A stretch of DNA of 64,000 nt. Source: Agarivorans sp. Alg241-V36 (GTDB taxonomy: Bacteria; Pseudomonadota; Gammaproteobacteria; Enterobacterales; Celerinatantimonadaceae). The position numbers and the translations under genes were made by a program. Positions 9,324 through 19,900 of the stretch are shown piece after piece; the stretch's first letter is position 1, and each line of letters opens with the position of its first letter. The notes under the pieces are model-generated. The model made no database searches. It was given only the letters and a program-made list of their open reading frames with translations, and was not told the DNA's origin. The DNA lies in NCBI RefSeq assembly GCF_900537085.1, contig NZ_UNRE01000006.1, forward strand, positions 186,001 through 250,000, written 5' to 3'.

Positions 9324-10211
9324 ATGAGCGGGCAGCAAAAAACGCCTAATTGGCAAGCGCTTTTCCAGCAAAGTAAAGCCTTTGCGCTTTTCTTGTTTGA
9401 GCGGATAAAACAAGAAAAACTGACTATGATCGCCGGCTCATTAGCTTACGTTACCTTACTCTCCCTGGTGCCTTTAGTAGCAGTTACCTTTTCAATTATT
9501 AGTGCCTTCCCGGTATTTTCTGGCTTTCAAACCTTAATCGAAGATTTTGTGTTTAGTAACTTTGTGCCGGCCTCTGGTGAAGTGGTGAAGCAGAGTTTGC
9601 GCGGCTTTGTGGAAAACGCCTCAAAAATGACTGCGGTAGGTATTGCTGCTTTAGCCGTAGTGGCCTTAATGCTGATTTCGGCTATTGATAATAGCTTGAA
9701 TATTATTTGGCGGGTTAAAGAAAAGCGCCGCTGGAGTAGTGCCTTTCCAATGTATTGGATGATTCTAACTTTGGGACCTTTGTTAATGGGTGGGAGCTTG
9801 GCGCTAAGTTCTTACATCTTCTCAATGCAGCTATTTGCCGATGAGACGCTGCTGGGCATTTGGAATCAAATACTGCGCATGGTGCCTTTAATCTTTTCAA
9901 TAGGTGCCTTTTGCTTGTTGTATTTATTGGTGCCAAACAAGTCGATTCGTTTCATGCACGGTTTAAGTGGTGCTGTGGTAGCGGCTTTGTTGTTTGAGCT
10001 GGGTAAACGAGGCTTTGCTTTTTATGTTGCATCTTTTCCTTCTTACCAAGTTATTTATGGTGCGTTAGCCACCATTCCTATTTTGTTTGTATGGGTTTAT
10101 GTCAGTTGGATTGTGGTGTTGATTGGCGCCGAAATTACCGCCGCTTTAGGCGAGTTTACCGAAGACCAACAAGCACAAGAGAACAGTATTATCATTGAGG
10201 AGTCTGAATGA
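9324..10211 (+). CDS. yihY: YihY/BrkB-family inner membrane protein
   Basis: 295 residues with about six membrane segments. Family motifs include [36 protein letters not shown] and [13 protein letters not shown]. Once called ribonuclease BN by mistake; its real role is unknown. The ATG at 9324 has AAGGAG 11 bases upstream. The stop overlaps the dtd start by ATGA, so the two are translationally coupled, and the same order occurs in E. coli. Confidence 0.93.
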   Translation: MSGQQKTPNWQALFQQSKAFALFLFERIKQEKLTMIAGSLAYVTLLSLVPLVAVTFSIISAFPVFSGFQTLIEDFVFSNFVPASGEVVKQSLRGFVENASKMTAVGIAALAVVALMLISAIDNSLNIIWRVKEKRRWSSAFPMYWMILTLGPLLMGGSLALSSYIFSMQLFADETLLGIWNQILRMVPLIFSIGAFCLLYLLVPNKSIRFMHGLSGAVVAALLFELGKRGFAFYVASFPSYQVIYGALATIPILFVWVYVSWIVVLIGAEITAALGEFTEDQQAQENSIIIEESE

Positions 10212-10645
10212 TTGCGTTGATTCAACGGGTCACACAAGCCAGCGTAAGTGTGTCTGATCAAATTATTGGTGAAATAGGGCCTGGCTTATTAGTGCTGTTA
10301 GGCGTCGAGCAAGGTGATGACCAAGCAAAGGCCACCAAGCTTTGTGAAAAAGTGATTAAGTACCGCATTTTTGCAGACCAACAAGGCAAAACCAACCTCA
10401 ACGTGCAGCAAGCTGGCGGCAGTATATTGGTGGTCTCTCAGTTCACTTTGGTTGCTGATACCGACAAAGGTTTACGCCCTGGTTTCTCTAAAGGCGCTAG
10501 CCCCGAGCAAGCCAAACACCTTTATGAACACTTTGTTAGTGCCTGTCGCGACCGTGGAATGGCCACCGAAACCGGTGAATTCGCCGCCGATATGCAAGTC
10601 TCTTTGGTCAACGACGGGCCGATGACTTTTTGGCTACAGATTTAA
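10208..10645 (+). CDS. dtd: D-aminoacyl-tRNA deacylase
   Basis: 145 residues, the full family length. Hydrolyses D-amino acids (notably D-Tyr) and mischarged Gly from tRNA. Motifs include [12 protein letters not shown], the active-site SQFTLVAD, and the Gly-cisPro motif in [11 protein letters not shown]. Start overlaps the yihY stop by four bases (ATGA). In E. coli the next gene is yiiD; here the homologue of yiiD lies 15 kb away, with the beta-glucoside locus between. Confidence 0.96.
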   Translation: MIALIQRVTQASVSVSDQIIGEIGPGLLVLLGVEQGDDQAKATKLCEKVIKYRIFADQQGKTNLNVQQAGGSILVVSQFTLVADTDKGLRPGFSKGASPEQAKHLYEHFVSACRDRGMATETGEFAADMQVSLVNDGPMTFWLQI

Positions 10646-10710
10646 TTTTCATCAATAAAATCGAAACTTTGCGGCGGCTCACATATCAGATTTGCTGCCT
10701 AGAAAGGCAA

Positions 10711-10740
10711 TTGACACAAATGACTTTAATCGGTCATATT
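10711..10740 (+). promoter_or_regulatory. Sigma70 promoter of the LacI-type regulator
   Basis: A perfect -35 TTGACA (10711-10716) is followed 17-18 bases later by TCATAT/CATATT (10734-10740). A LacI-type operator begins 3 bases after the -10 region, so the regulator should block its own promoter. Confidence 0.55.
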
Positions 10741-10742
10741 AA

Positions 10743-10758
10743 GAGAAAGCGCTTTCAC
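10743..10758. promoter_or_regulatory. LacI-family operator Oa (autoregulation)
   Basis: GAGAAAGCGCTTTCAC, containing the perfect palindrome GAAAGCGCTTTC with the central CG step typical of LacI-family operators. It lies at the likely transcription start of the regulator gene. The second site (10798-10813) is centred about 56 bases downstream, a spacing that could allow looping. Confidence 0.7.
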
Positions 10759-10797
10759 GGGTAAGCTTAAAATCTGACTGTGCCCAGAAAGGTTTTG

Positions 10798-10813
10798 TGT
10801 GAGAGCGCTTACA
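10798..10813. promoter_or_regulatory. LacI-family operator Ob
   Basis: TGTGAGAGCGCTTACA, 23 bases before the regulator start codon. It matches the site upstream of the GH116 gene (reverse complement TGTGAAAGCGCTTACA) at 15 of 16 positions. Confidence 0.7.
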
Positions 10814-10836
10814 AATACAGAGAGGCTATAGTAATA

Positions 10837-11838
10837 ATGGCAACGATCAAGGAAGTCTCTGATCTAGCGGGTGTTTCGCAAGCAACCGTATCCAGAGTAA
10901 TGAACGGCAATAACAAGGTTTCCGATGTTAATCGCGAGCGAGTTATGGCCGCGATGGACAAATTGGGTTATCAACCTAACTCTTTTGCGCAGGCTCTGGC
11001 TACTAACCGCTCTTACAGTGTTGGGATTGTAGTAGGTACCTTATCGGGTCCGTTTTTTGGACCAATGATGCACAGTATCGAGTCAGTATTACGCAAAGAG
11101 GGTCAGCACCTTATTGCCACGAGTGGGCACGACAATATTGAGCAAGAGCGTGAAGCCATTCGATTTCTTAATTCACGCCGTGTTGATGCCATATTGCTGG
11201 TGGTTCAAGCCATGAGCGATGACGAATTGATTGAGCTGTGTACCCGTAACCCAAATGTATTTGTATTAAACCGTTATGTGCCAGAACTAGCGCACCGTTG
11301 TATTTATTTGAACAACGAGCTAGGTGGCTATTTGGCCACCAAACATTTAATTGATTTAGGCCATACTCGCATTGCTTCGATTACCGGTCCATTGGTGCAC
11401 TTTGATGCGCGAGAGCGTCTACAAGGCTATCGAAACGCGCTGAGTGAAGCGGGCATAGAATACGATCCTCAACTTATTGTTGAAGGTTTGTATCAAGAAG
11501 ATGGTGGTACTAAAGCGGCGGCTAAGCTGTTTCAGCGAGGTATCGATTTTACTGGTGTGGTGTGTGGTAACGATAACATCGCTATTAGTGTTTATGACAT
11601 TCTGTCGCAAGATAACGAATCTCCGGCAGAGCGCATTTCAGTGGTGGGCTACGATGATATGTTTTACTCGCGCTACTTGCGACCAAAGCTAACCACCATT
11701 CGTTTTCCTATTGAAGAAATGGGTACTATTGCTGCCAATATGGTGTTGCAAAATTTAGCCGATAAAAATTTGGTCAATGGCGTGCAGTTAGAGCCCTCGC
11801 TTATTGTGCGTGAATCTAGCGCCCCACCAGTTAGTTAA
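10837..11838 (+). CDS. LacI-family transcriptional regulator of the beta-glucoside locus
   Basis: 333 residues. An N-terminal helix-turn-helix and hinge (MATIKEVSDLAGVSQATVSR, then VMNGNNKVSD) precede a periplasmic-binding-protein-like effector domain (NRSYSVGIVVGTLSGPFFGP to the C-terminal SLIVRESS). The ATG at 10837 fits the family; an in-frame extension to 10780 would run through the second operator and is rejected. It probably represses itself, the GH116/GH94 genes and the porin through TGTAAGCGCTTTCACA-type operators, released by a sugar inducer such as cellobiose or another beta-glucoside. The inducer is an inference. Confidence 0.9.
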   Translation: MATIKEVSDLAGVSQATVSRVMNGNNKVSDVNRERVMAAMDKLGYQPNSFAQALATNRSYSVGIVVGTLSGPFFGPMMHSIESVLRKEGQHLIATSGHDNIEQEREAIRFLNSRRVDAILLVVQAMSDDELIELCTRNPNVFVLNRYVPELAHRCIYLNNELGGYLATKHLIDLGHTRIASITGPLVHFDARERLQGYRNALSEAGIEYDPQLIVEGLYQEDGGTKAAAKLFQRGIDFTGVVCGNDNIAISVYDILSQDNESPAERISVVGYDDMFYSRYLRPKLTTIRFPIEEMGTIAANMVLQNLADKNLVNGVQLEPSLIVRESSAPPVS

Positions 11839-11853
11839 TAAGCATATCTATAT

Positions 11854-11975
11854 GTAAGGAGTTTGAATGTGATTATTCCCCCCCAGCTTTAAACGACTCC
11901 TTGCTTGGTGTTAGCTATAGGCTTCTACAAGTTTATAGCTAACATCGATCGCCAGTGACAACTGGTCGTCTTTTT
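11854..11975 (+). promoter_or_regulatory. Possible leader peptide and hairpin region before the GH1 gene
   Basis: The 190-base gap between the regulator and the GH1 gene has no LacI operator but is full of structure. AAGGAG (11856-11861) stands 7 bases before GTG (11869), opening a 7-codon frame MIIPPQL with two consecutive Pro codons and a stop at 11890-11892. The same Shine-Dalgarno bases pair with ACTCCTT (11896-11902). Next is a perfect 10-bp hairpin GTTAGCTATA/TATAGCTAAC (11910-11943), then CCAGT/ACTGG (11952-11965) followed by TTTTT at 11971-11975. It could attenuate GH1 or end the lacI transcript. Function is inferred only. Confidence 0.4.
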
Positions 11976-12029
11976 AATCCCATAATATGTGTAACATGCC
12001 GCCCCGTGGGCGCAGTTTGAGGTTGTTGT

Positions 12030-13373
12030 ATGTCTTTTGATTTTCCAAAGTCGTCTCCGTTTCGCCGTTCGGATTTTATTTTTGGTGTAGCAACCGCTGC
12101 CTTCCAAATCGAAGGTGCTAACCAAGAAGATGAGCGCTGCGAATCTATATGGGATCGCTTTTGTGCCACTCCTGGGAAAGTAGCCAACGGTGACGATGGC
12201 GCTATAGCTTGCGATCATTACCACCGTTGGGAAGAAGATCTGGAAATGATTGCAGAGCTGGGTGTAGATGCTTATCGTTTATCGATTGCTTGGCCACGGA
12301 TTATGCCGGTAGAAGGCCAGGTAAATGACAAAGGCATCGCCTTTTACCAACAGCTCATTGCCAAACTTAAACAGTTGGGCATAAAGCCATTTGTTACCCT
12401 TTATCACTGGGATTTACCTCAGTACCTTGAAGACAGAGGTGGTTGGTTAAGTCGTGAAACAGCATATAAGTTCGCTGAATTTGCCGACATTATGACTAAA
12501 GCATTGGGTGATGATGTATATAGCTATGCCACCTTTAACGAGCCTTTGTGTAGTGCCTTTTTAGGTTACCGCTTTGGCCAACATGCACCAGGTTTAACCG
12601 AAGATAAGTTTGGTTTTCAAGCTGCCCACCATATTCTGCTAGCACATGGTTTAGCCCTACCTAAGATGCGTGAGAATGCGCCAAATGCAGAGCACGGCAT
12701 CGTGCTTAACTTCACGCCGGCTTACCCTGCTGATCCGAACAATGCAGCAGATGTGCTGGCTGCCGACTTTGATGAGCAACAAGGTATTCATTGGTTTTTA
12801 CAGCCAATCATCGAAGGACAATACCCAGAAGCGATTCGCCAGCAGAAACCGCTATGGTGGCCAACCATTTTGCCTGGTGACTTAGAGCTAATAAAGCAGC
12901 CCATCGATTATTTGGGCATCAACTACTATACCCGCCATGTGATTAAAGCTACCGAACATGGTCCAAAACAGGTGACTTTAGAAGGCGTAGAGCGCACCGA
13001 TATGGGTTGGGAAGTGTGTCCACAAGCCTTAACCGGCTTGCTCACTAAACTCAATGAGCGATATAAACTGCCACCAATTTTTATTACCGAAAATGGTATG
13101 GCTGGGGCAGATACCCTAGAAGATGGCAAAGTGATCGACCAGCAACGCTGCGATTACTACCAATCGCATTTGAATGCGCTCGCCGATGCCATTGAGCAAG
13201 GGGTTGAGCTAAAAGGCTATTTTGCTTGGAGCTTAATGGATAACTTCGAGTGGGCCTTCGGTTACGAAAAGCGTTTTGGCATCGTATATGTTGATTACGA
13301 AACCCAGCAACGGGTGCCTAAACAAAGCGCTACTTACTTTCAACAGTTTCTAAAACAACGCGCAGGAGCATAA
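12030..13373 (+). CDS. GH1 beta-glucosidase
   Basis: 447 residues, the normal length for a cytoplasmic family 1 beta-glucosidase. FIFGVATAAFQIEGA is the N-terminal signature. The acid/base Glu is E171 in TFNEP, and the nucleophile is E354 in ITENG. WSLMDNFEWAFGYEKRFG forms the substrate pocket. There is no signal peptide, so it acts on imported disaccharides or aryl-glucosides. The ATG has GAGG 7 bases upstream. The ABC ATPase gene begins 2 bases after its stop, so these two are one transcript. Confidence 0.95.
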   Translation: MSFDFPKSSPFRRSDFIFGVATAAFQIEGANQEDERCESIWDRFCATPGKVANGDDGAIACDHYHRWEEDLEMIAELGVDAYRLSIAWPRIMPVEGQVNDKGIAFYQQLIAKLKQLGIKPFVTLYHWDLPQYLEDRGGWLSRETAYKFAEFADIMTKALGDDVYSYATFNEPLCSAFLGYRFGQHAPGLTEDKFGFQAAHHILLAHGLALPKMRENAPNAEHGIVLNFTPAYPADPNNAADVLAADFDEQQGIHWFLQPIIEGQYPEAIRQQKPLWWPTILPGDLELIKQPIDYLGINYYTRHVIKATEHGPKQVTLEGVERTDMGWEVCPQALTGLLTKLNERYKLPPIFITENGMAGADTLEDGKVIDQQRCDYYQSHLNALADAIEQGVELKGYFAWSLMDNFEWAFGYEKRFGIVYVDYETQQRVPKQSATYFQQFLKQRAGA

Positions 13374-13375
13374 TT

Positions 13376-14473
13376 ATGGCGTCACTGTCATTTAAAGATC
13401 TTCGTAAGAGTTACGGTAAGGTCGAAATCGTTAAAGGTTTCGATATAGAGATGAGTGATGGTGAATTTGTTGTATTACTCGGCGCGTCGGGTTGTGGTAA
13501 GTCAACCATCTTAAGAATGGTGGCGGGTTTAGAGACCATCACTTCGGGTCAGATTAACATGGGCGATAAATGCCTGAATGATGTTGACCCGAAGGATCGC
13601 GATTTAGCCATGGTATTTCAAAGCTACGCGCTTTACCCGCATATGACAGTGTACGAGAACATTGCCTTTGCGCTCAAGGTTCAAGGGGTTAACAAAGAAG
13701 AAATTAAGAAATCGGTAGAGTGGGCCGCCGATATGCTACAGCTAACTGATTACCTTAATCGTAAACCCAAGCAACTGTCTGGCGGCCAACGCCAGCGAGT
13801 AGCTATGGGACGCGCCATGGTGCGCACGCCTAAGCTGTTTTTGTTTGATGAACCACTGTCCAACCTAGACGCTAAATTACGTGGAAAAATGCGCGCTGAA
13901 ATAAAAGACATGCACAATAAGTTGGGCGTCACCACTTTGTATGTAACCCATGATCAGGTTGAGGCAATGACCCTTGCTGATCGGATTGTGGTAATGAACA
14001 AAGGGGTTACCGCGCAAATCGGCACGCCTTACCAAGTATTTACCCAGCCAACAAACCAATTTGTTGCAGGCTTTATTGGTTCACCGTCGATGAATATGAT
14101 CCCAGCCAAAGCAAAGCAGGTGCAGGGAGAGTGGCTATTAGAGTTAGTAGGTCAAGAAATTAAGGCGCCTGAGAAGTTTGTTGGGAAGTTACAAGAAGGC
14201 CAAGAGCTAACCTTGGGTATTCGCCCCAACGATATTCACTTGCACGAGAAACAGCTAGAACCAAGCCATGTGATTGCGGCTAAAGCTACTTTCACCGACA
14301 GTGAATTACTGGGGGCTACTATGCATGTTAAAGCCGAGCTAGGTGGGCAAAGCATTGTTATTGAAGCGCCGGCAGAGCACAGCAAATTACCCAGTGCATT
14401 AGACATCTTTTTAGATGCTACCTTTGTGCACTTGTTTGATGGTGAAACCCAAGAGTCTTTAGCTAAGCCTTAA
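13376..14473 (+). CDS. MsmK/UgpC/MalK-type sugar ABC transporter ATPase
   Basis: 365 residues. Walker A GASGCGKST (residues about 38-46), Q-loop MVFQSYALYPHM, signature LSGGQRQRVAMGRA, Walker B LFLFDEPLSNLD and the switch His in THDQVEAM are all intact. A C-terminal TOBE/OB regulatory domain follows from about residue 235. Family members energise sugar importers made of a binding protein and two permeases. None of those partners is encoded in this window, so it must serve a distant transporter or several. Cotranscribed with the GH1 gene (2-base gap). Confidence 0.93.
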   Translation: MASLSFKDLRKSYGKVEIVKGFDIEMSDGEFVVLLGASGCGKSTILRMVAGLETITSGQINMGDKCLNDVDPKDRDLAMVFQSYALYPHMTVYENIAFALKVQGVNKEEIKKSVEWAADMLQLTDYLNRKPKQLSGGQRQRVAMGRAMVRTPKLFLFDEPLSNLDAKLRGKMRAEIKDMHNKLGVTTLYVTHDQVEAMTLADRIVVMNKGVTAQIGTPYQVFTQPTNQFVAGFIGSPSMNMIPAKAKQVQGEWLLELVGQEIKAPEKFVGKLQEGQELTLGIRPNDIHLHEKQLEPSHVIAAKATFTDSELLGATMHVKAELGGQSIVIEAPAEHSKLPSALDIFLDATFVHLFDGETQESLAKP

Positions 14474-14494
14474 CATGCGTTAAGCACAAAATAA

Positions 14495-14520
14495 AAAGCC
14501 AGCTTAACGCTGGCTTTTTT
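14495..14520. terminator. Bidirectional terminator between the ATPase and GH94 genes
   Basis: AAAAAGCCAGC-TTAAC-GCTGGCTTTTTT. It lies between convergent genes and has A and T runs on both sides, so it can stop transcription from either direction. Confidence 0.88.
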
Positions 14521-14537
14521 GTGGTTGAGTGCGAGGC

Positions 14538-16952
14538 TTAGCCTAGCACCACTTCAACCTGATGTTCTCCGTCAGTAAATACCGGAAGCAGCTTACCGCT
14601 AATCGCTTCACCGTTAACCTTAATGCTTGCCACACCTGAGCTAACACCCTGTGGATTGCTCACAGTGATATTGTATTGAGCGCCACGGTAGCGACGTTTC
14701 ACGCTAAAGCTTGGCCAAGCTTTAGGAATACAAGGGTCAACCTCAAGACCTGCTAAGGTAGGTTTAATGCCCAGTATGTATTGGGTTCCCGCTACATAGG
14801 TCCAGGCAGAAGTACCAGATAACCAAGCATTACGTCCCATACCAAATTGTTTGTGCTCATTACCTAGTATGTTTTGCGGGTAACAATAAGGTTCAGATTG
14901 GAACACATCCAAGTTATCGTTATGGAAGGCCGGGTTAATTTGGTTGTAGTATTCAAACGCTCGGTCACCGTTGCCAGCAATGGTTTCAGCCATCATTACC
15001 CAAGGGTTAGAGTGTAAGAAAATGCCGCCATTTTCTTTAGCTCCCGGTGGGTAAGTACTTACCCCTCCAAGCTGAGGATCAAAGCCGTTGTAGCCAGGGC
15101 CTGATAGCATAATGCCGTACTTTGTATTAAGTTTGTGATTCACTGCATCTAAGCCGGCCAACATGCGGTCGCCTTCGGCAAAGCCTGAAATCACCGGCCA
15201 AGATTGGCCATTGGTATACAAGCTACCGTGCTGGTTTTTATGAGAGCCAATTGGCTCGCCTTCATTGGTAAAGTAGCGTACCCACCATTCACCATCCCAA
15301 GCATGTTGATTAACCCGTTGCTTCATTTCTTGGTAGTAGCCATTTAGCAATTCCAGGTTGGCTTTATCGTCGATAGCTGTCGCAATGTCGATTAGCTCTT
15401 TAAGCGCCTTACCAAATAGGTTGGCAACAAATAAAGATTCCGCGCCGCTAGGTAGGTTAACCGTGTCATTCCAGTCGGCAAACCCTAAAAGCGGTAGGCC
15501 ATGTTCGCCAATGTTATTCCAAGTAAAATCAATGGATTTTAGTAGGTGTTCGTAAACACTGCCTTGGCTGCGATCGGCTAGCTCTAAGGTTTTGCTGTAG
15601 TAGGTAATCGGTTTGTCTAAGAAGGCTAAATCGCCTGTTTCTTTTAAGTATTGCGCAACAGTAAGCACAATCCATAAGTGGTCATCACCATAGTAATCTG
15701 GGCAATCAGGCTCTTCACGAGAGTCACCTTCGTTGGCTTCCATGGTGAGTGGGAAGTACTGGTGCATGGCCGAACCATTCTCTAGCTGAACCGACAGCAA
15801 GCGCTCGGCAAACTCGCGTGCTTCTTGCGGCATGTGTGCCATTACGCCGATTAAATCTTGTGAGGAGTCACGGAAGCCAATGCCACGAGCACCATAACCT
15901 AGCTGGTAAAGCGACAAGTAGCGTGACCAGTTTTTAGTGGTATGACATTGACGTGGGTTGTGCACGTTGAGCATTGAGTTCATAGCGTTGTCTGGAGTGT
16001 CTACCTGCATCACATCAAGGTAGTTTTCCCAAAAGCCACTTAGCTCAGCAAATGCTTGATCAACTGCTTGTTCGTTACGGTATAAAGCAATATCAGCTTC
16101 AGCGTCTTGCAAGTTAGGTACTTGGCCCAGCTGGGTGATGACGCGCTCAGATTGTCCTGGAGCTAGTTCGCCCAGCTTAACCAACAAGGCACCAACGTTA
16201 TCACCTCGGTCACATTCAGAGTTACTTAGGCTAGCTTCTTGTAAAGATAAAGGCTTAGACCAAGAACCAAACTCGTTATCGCCAAGAAATGCCCGACGAT
16301 CCCCTTCCCATGAATCCACAGGGCGGTTACAGCTTAGGTAGTTAACTGCGCTATCGCGTTTCATGTAGGCGTATTGTTCTAACACCACATGGCCGCTATC
16401 TTCAGCGTGCGCTTTTAGGGTCATGGTTTGCGGAACCCAGTCAGCGTTAACTAACTGCTTTAATGCGTCGAAGTGGGTGAACTCATACACCGGTGCTACG
16501 TCAACCACTTGGTTTTGTTGGCTAATGTTAGTTACTTTAATGTCTTGTAATAGGGTGCTAGAGCCTTGTGGTACAAAGATTTTTACGTCAACTTGTAGGC
16601 CTTGCGCTTCTACAACCCAGCGGGTGTAAGATAAACCTACTCGACATTCAAACTTGTCTAAGGCTTCTAAACACGGCGTATAAAACGGAGAAAATAGCTG
16701 GTAGCCCTGCTCGGTTTCACGGCGAATGTAAATGGTAGAACCCTTGAATTCAGACTGAGGCAGCTGAGCAATGTACTTGGTGATGCGGTTTAAGGCCGGA
16801 TCTTGCTTACACACTACTGTGCCACCGGTGGTGTCAACTAGGCCGCCAAAGTCTAGCGTGCCAACGTAGTTAGCCCATTTGATCGGCGTTTTTGGTGTAG
16901 TGAGTACGTACTCTTTGTTTTGGTCATCGAAGTAACCGTATTGCTTGTTCAT
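14538..16952 (-). CDS. GH94 disaccharide phosphorylase (cellobiose phosphorylase-like)
   Basis: 804 residues, full length for family GH94, which splits beta-linked disaccharides with phosphate to give glucose (or sugar) 1-phosphate. The N-terminus YGYFDDQNKEYVLTTPKTP, GFRDSSQDLIG (Asp near 362 and 366), ADWND (residues 492-496, holding the catalytic general acid by analogy) and STYPPGAKENGGIFLHSNPW are family blocks. No signal peptide. The ATG at 16952 has GAGG 5 bases upstream; a longer frame overlaps the previous gene and is rejected. Cellobiose is likely from context, but laminaribiose or chitobiose cannot be excluded by eye. Runs 14 bases behind the GH116 gene. Confidence 0.88.
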   Translation of the reverse strand: MNKQYGYFDDQNKEYVLTTPKTPIKWANYVGTLDFGGLVDTTGGTVVCKQDPALNRITKYIAQLPQSEFKGSTIYIRRETEQGYQLFSPFYTPCLEALDKFECRVGLSYTRWVVEAQGLQVDVKIFVPQGSSTLLQDIKVTNISQQNQVVDVAPVYEFTHFDALKQLVNADWVPQTMTLKAHAEDSGHVVLEQYAYMKRDSAVNYLSCNRPVDSWEGDRRAFLGDNEFGSWSKPLSLQEASLSNSECDRGDNVGALLVKLGELAPGQSERVITQLGQVPNLQDAEADIALYRNEQAVDQAFAELSGFWENYLDVMQVDTPDNAMNSMLNVHNPRQCHTTKNWSRYLSLYQLGYGARGIGFRDSSQDLIGVMAHMPQEAREFAERLLSVQLENGSAMHQYFPLTMEANEGDSREEPDCPDYYGDDHLWIVLTVAQYLKETGDLAFLDKPITYYSKTLELADRSQGSVYEHLLKSIDFTWNNIGEHGLPLLGFADWNDTVNLPSGAESLFVANLFGKALKELIDIATAIDDKANLELLNGYYQEMKQRVNQHAWDGEWWVRYFTNEGEPIGSHKNQHGSLYTNGQSWPVISGFAEGDRMLAGLDAVNHKLNTKYGIMLSGPGYNGFDPQLGGVSTYPPGAKENGGIFLHSNPWVMMAETIAGNGDRAFEYYNQINPAFHNDNLDVFQSEPYCYPQNILGNEHKQFGMGRNAWLSGTSAWTYVAGTQYILGIKPTLAGLEVDPCIPKAWPSFSVKRRYRGAQYNITVSNPQGVSSGVASIKVNGEAISGKLLPVFTDGEHQVEVVLG

Positions 16953-16966
16953 ATTTACCTCAAGTT

Positions 16967-19900
16967 TTAAGCTGAATGCTGTTCTGGCTTGGTGTTTGAA
17001 GTCACCAAGGGCAAGGAAAAGATCATTCCAGGGCGGAAGTAACGACCAGCGGTGTACTTCAATCCGGTATGGTGAAGGGCGTAAAACAGCGTTTGGCTGT
17101 CTAACTGAAATTGTTGACACAAAGTGGCAGTGCGCAGCTTAAACTCGCTGAGCTGGCGTGGAATATCGGCGGCGATTCGGCCGTCGGCATAGAGTAAGCC
17201 TAGTTCAATAAGTGCCTTGTTAAGCTCAATCGCTGTTGCATCATCAAGCTGGTCAAACTGCTTGGTGTCAAAACGGCAGCTGGCGTTAAAACCCTCTGGC
17301 GCTGCAAAGGGAACGCGAGCATCAAGATATAAATTGCGGTAACAGGCACTGAGTAAATCAGCCGCTTGCTGTTGCATACCCAAGGCGGCCATGGCATTGA
17401 CTAGTGAATACTGCACGCCAATCCATACATCGTGGGCTTGGAAATTATCCCACTCTTTAGTGTCGCCGTTACGGCTCACTAAATTAGCGGCTCCTACTCG
17501 CGCGCTGTTTATTTGGTAGTTGTGTTTATAAACGTATTCTAGAGCGCGGCGCTGTTGCTGCTCACTAGCGACGGCGGGCAGTTGCAACATCCGGCAGTAA
17601 CTGTCGGCCAACAACTGATCGGCAAAACTGTCATCGCTGTCTAGGTTTAGTTTATCTAACCATGACTGTTGCCAAAAATCGCCCAGCGTAATCAGTGCAA
17701 GTTTACGCAGTTGGCGGCATGGTTTCGGATTTTCGGCGTCAATTGGCCAAGTTTGTTCACCATGGTGTTTAACCCACAACCGTTCAAGGTTTGGATTTAA
17801 CTCACCCAGTTCTAGTGGTTCTGGAATAGTTAACCAGCGGTTAAGCGCTTCCACCAACTCCACCGAGCAGCTGTTTTGCTTAAGCTTCATCTGTTGAGCA
17901 AATGGGCTGTTGAGCAAGCTGGTAATGAGTTGCTCGCGCTGGCTTTCTTTTATGTCACCAATTTGCAAAGGCGTGACATAAAAGTGGAAGTAGCCAGCTT
18001 TTTCGTCCCATAAACTGGCTTGAAATTGTTTGCGTGCGCAGCTTGCAAGGTAGCGGTATTCCTGAGGAATACTGGCTTTGTTTAGCAGTTCAGCAATGCT
18101 GGCATAAGCTTCTAAACTGGCTATCCACAATGAACCGCAATATACCGAAATACCATGCGACGACAGATTATCAAAGGTGTCGTCGGTGCCTCGGGTTAAT
18201 GGAAAACACTGCCCTGGCTCAACCATCGCTTGCAAGTAATGCATTGCCGCTTGGCAAGCTTCCCAGCAATCTTGCAGTAAGGTCTTATCACTGTGAAAAC
18301 GATAATGACGCAATAACATCAAAATGTACTTTGGTGCTAAATCTTTCCATTCTTTTACGTTGTGCCAATCGTAGGCGTCGGGCTTGGCATCAAAGGGGCT
18401 GCCAAGATCATGAATCACCGCACCACGCACTGCGCGAGGGCCTTCGGTTTTGCTATTGGGTAAATCTGCATGTGGCAGGCCTACATACTCGTGGTGACGA
18501 CGCACAATAGAGTTTTCCGCCAATACCGCCTGTGAGAAGTGACGCATTACTGCGCCATCTAAGCGTGGGAAGCACTGTAACAGCGAGAATGAACCATAAA
18601 AGTAAACATCTAATGAATTGAAGAAAGGATAGTCGGCACACTCTCTTACTAAGAAGCGGTCTTGTTCATCCCACACTGTAGCTTCAGCTAAAAATGATAG
18701 GGTGTTTAGCGCCAGTGTACGTGTTTCAGCTTTGCCGCTGGTGGACATAGGCAGCGTATCTAAGCAAGCATCGGGCATTAATTGTTGATTCACTGTAGCA
18801 AGCGCGGCTTGCACTTGAGGCTCTATTTCAATGGCTTGCTTACAAATAGCTAAGGCGCGGCCTTGGGCTTCTGGGTAGAACTGGCGGTACTTTTTCTGGC
18901 TGCTTAAGCCGGGTAATTGAATATGTGGGAAGTCGAGCACCAGTGAGAATAAGATCTCAACACTTTCACCTGGAGCTAGCTCACCACTTACACATAAGGC
19001 ACTCGAGCTTAGTTCGCGCCCGCTATAAATGCCACGATCAACTGCTTGTGCGAAACGTCCGCTGGCGAGGGCGCCGGCAATTTGTTGGCTGCTGGTGTTG
19101 CTATAAAAATATGGTTTTGCGCTAACACAACACTGCGTTGGTGCTGATACCGAGATACAGCTTTGGCCATCAAAATCTACACCTGGGCTGGCTTTACCAG
19201 TCATTTCTATGGCGTAGTGGCGGCTATTTTCTGTTTGCCAGCTGGTGGCATGAGCCTGCTGAGCATTGGCTGCGCGCACCAAGCTACAAGCTGCATCCTG
19301 AACCCCTGGGCGCTGTTTAATGGCCTGAAAACCGCTGAGATTTTCTAGGCTTCTTACCAAACTAAATAACTGACTCTTATCGCTGGTATTGTGCAGTACC
19401 ACCCGCGTATAACTAAGCGGCAGCGCTGCCCAATCTTCATGATTAGGAATAACCGGACTGTAGTGGTACTTGCTGACTTTTATCGCTTGTTGGCCGCTAA
19501 ACTGTTGTTTGGCCACTGGATAAAGTGCGCTGTAGTCTATTTGTTCGCAAGGCCAAGCCGCGACACCGTTATATTGCTGAGACTCCCAGTCGCCAATTAA
19601 GGCCTGTTGTGATTGCTGTTGCAGCCCTAAAGCACCATCGTAGAAATCCAATAACCAACTTATATTCAACTGAGTGCTGTGATTAGCCGCGTCAATCAGT
19701 TGTTGAGTTTTGCTAGATAACTCTACTTTCCAACGCTGTAAGTTCGCCGCGTTCCATTGATAAAACTCTGGCTCACCAAGTAGCTGCTGAAGAGTGGCAA
19801 GCTGTTGCTCTACATTCATGTCGGTGGTAAATAGCGGTGCTTGTTCAACCTTGCTTAAAGCAAAGAATTTTTGTTTTTGCTGAAAATCGCTGAGGTTAAC

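Noticed and set aside
10780-10836. Upstream extension of the LacI-type gene
   Set aside because: It would translate through an operator and add residues absent from the family; ATG at 10837 gives the normal N-terminus.
16953-17120. Upstream extension of the GH94 gene
   Set aside because: It overlaps the end of the GH116 gene in another frame; ATG at 16952 has a good ribosome binding site.
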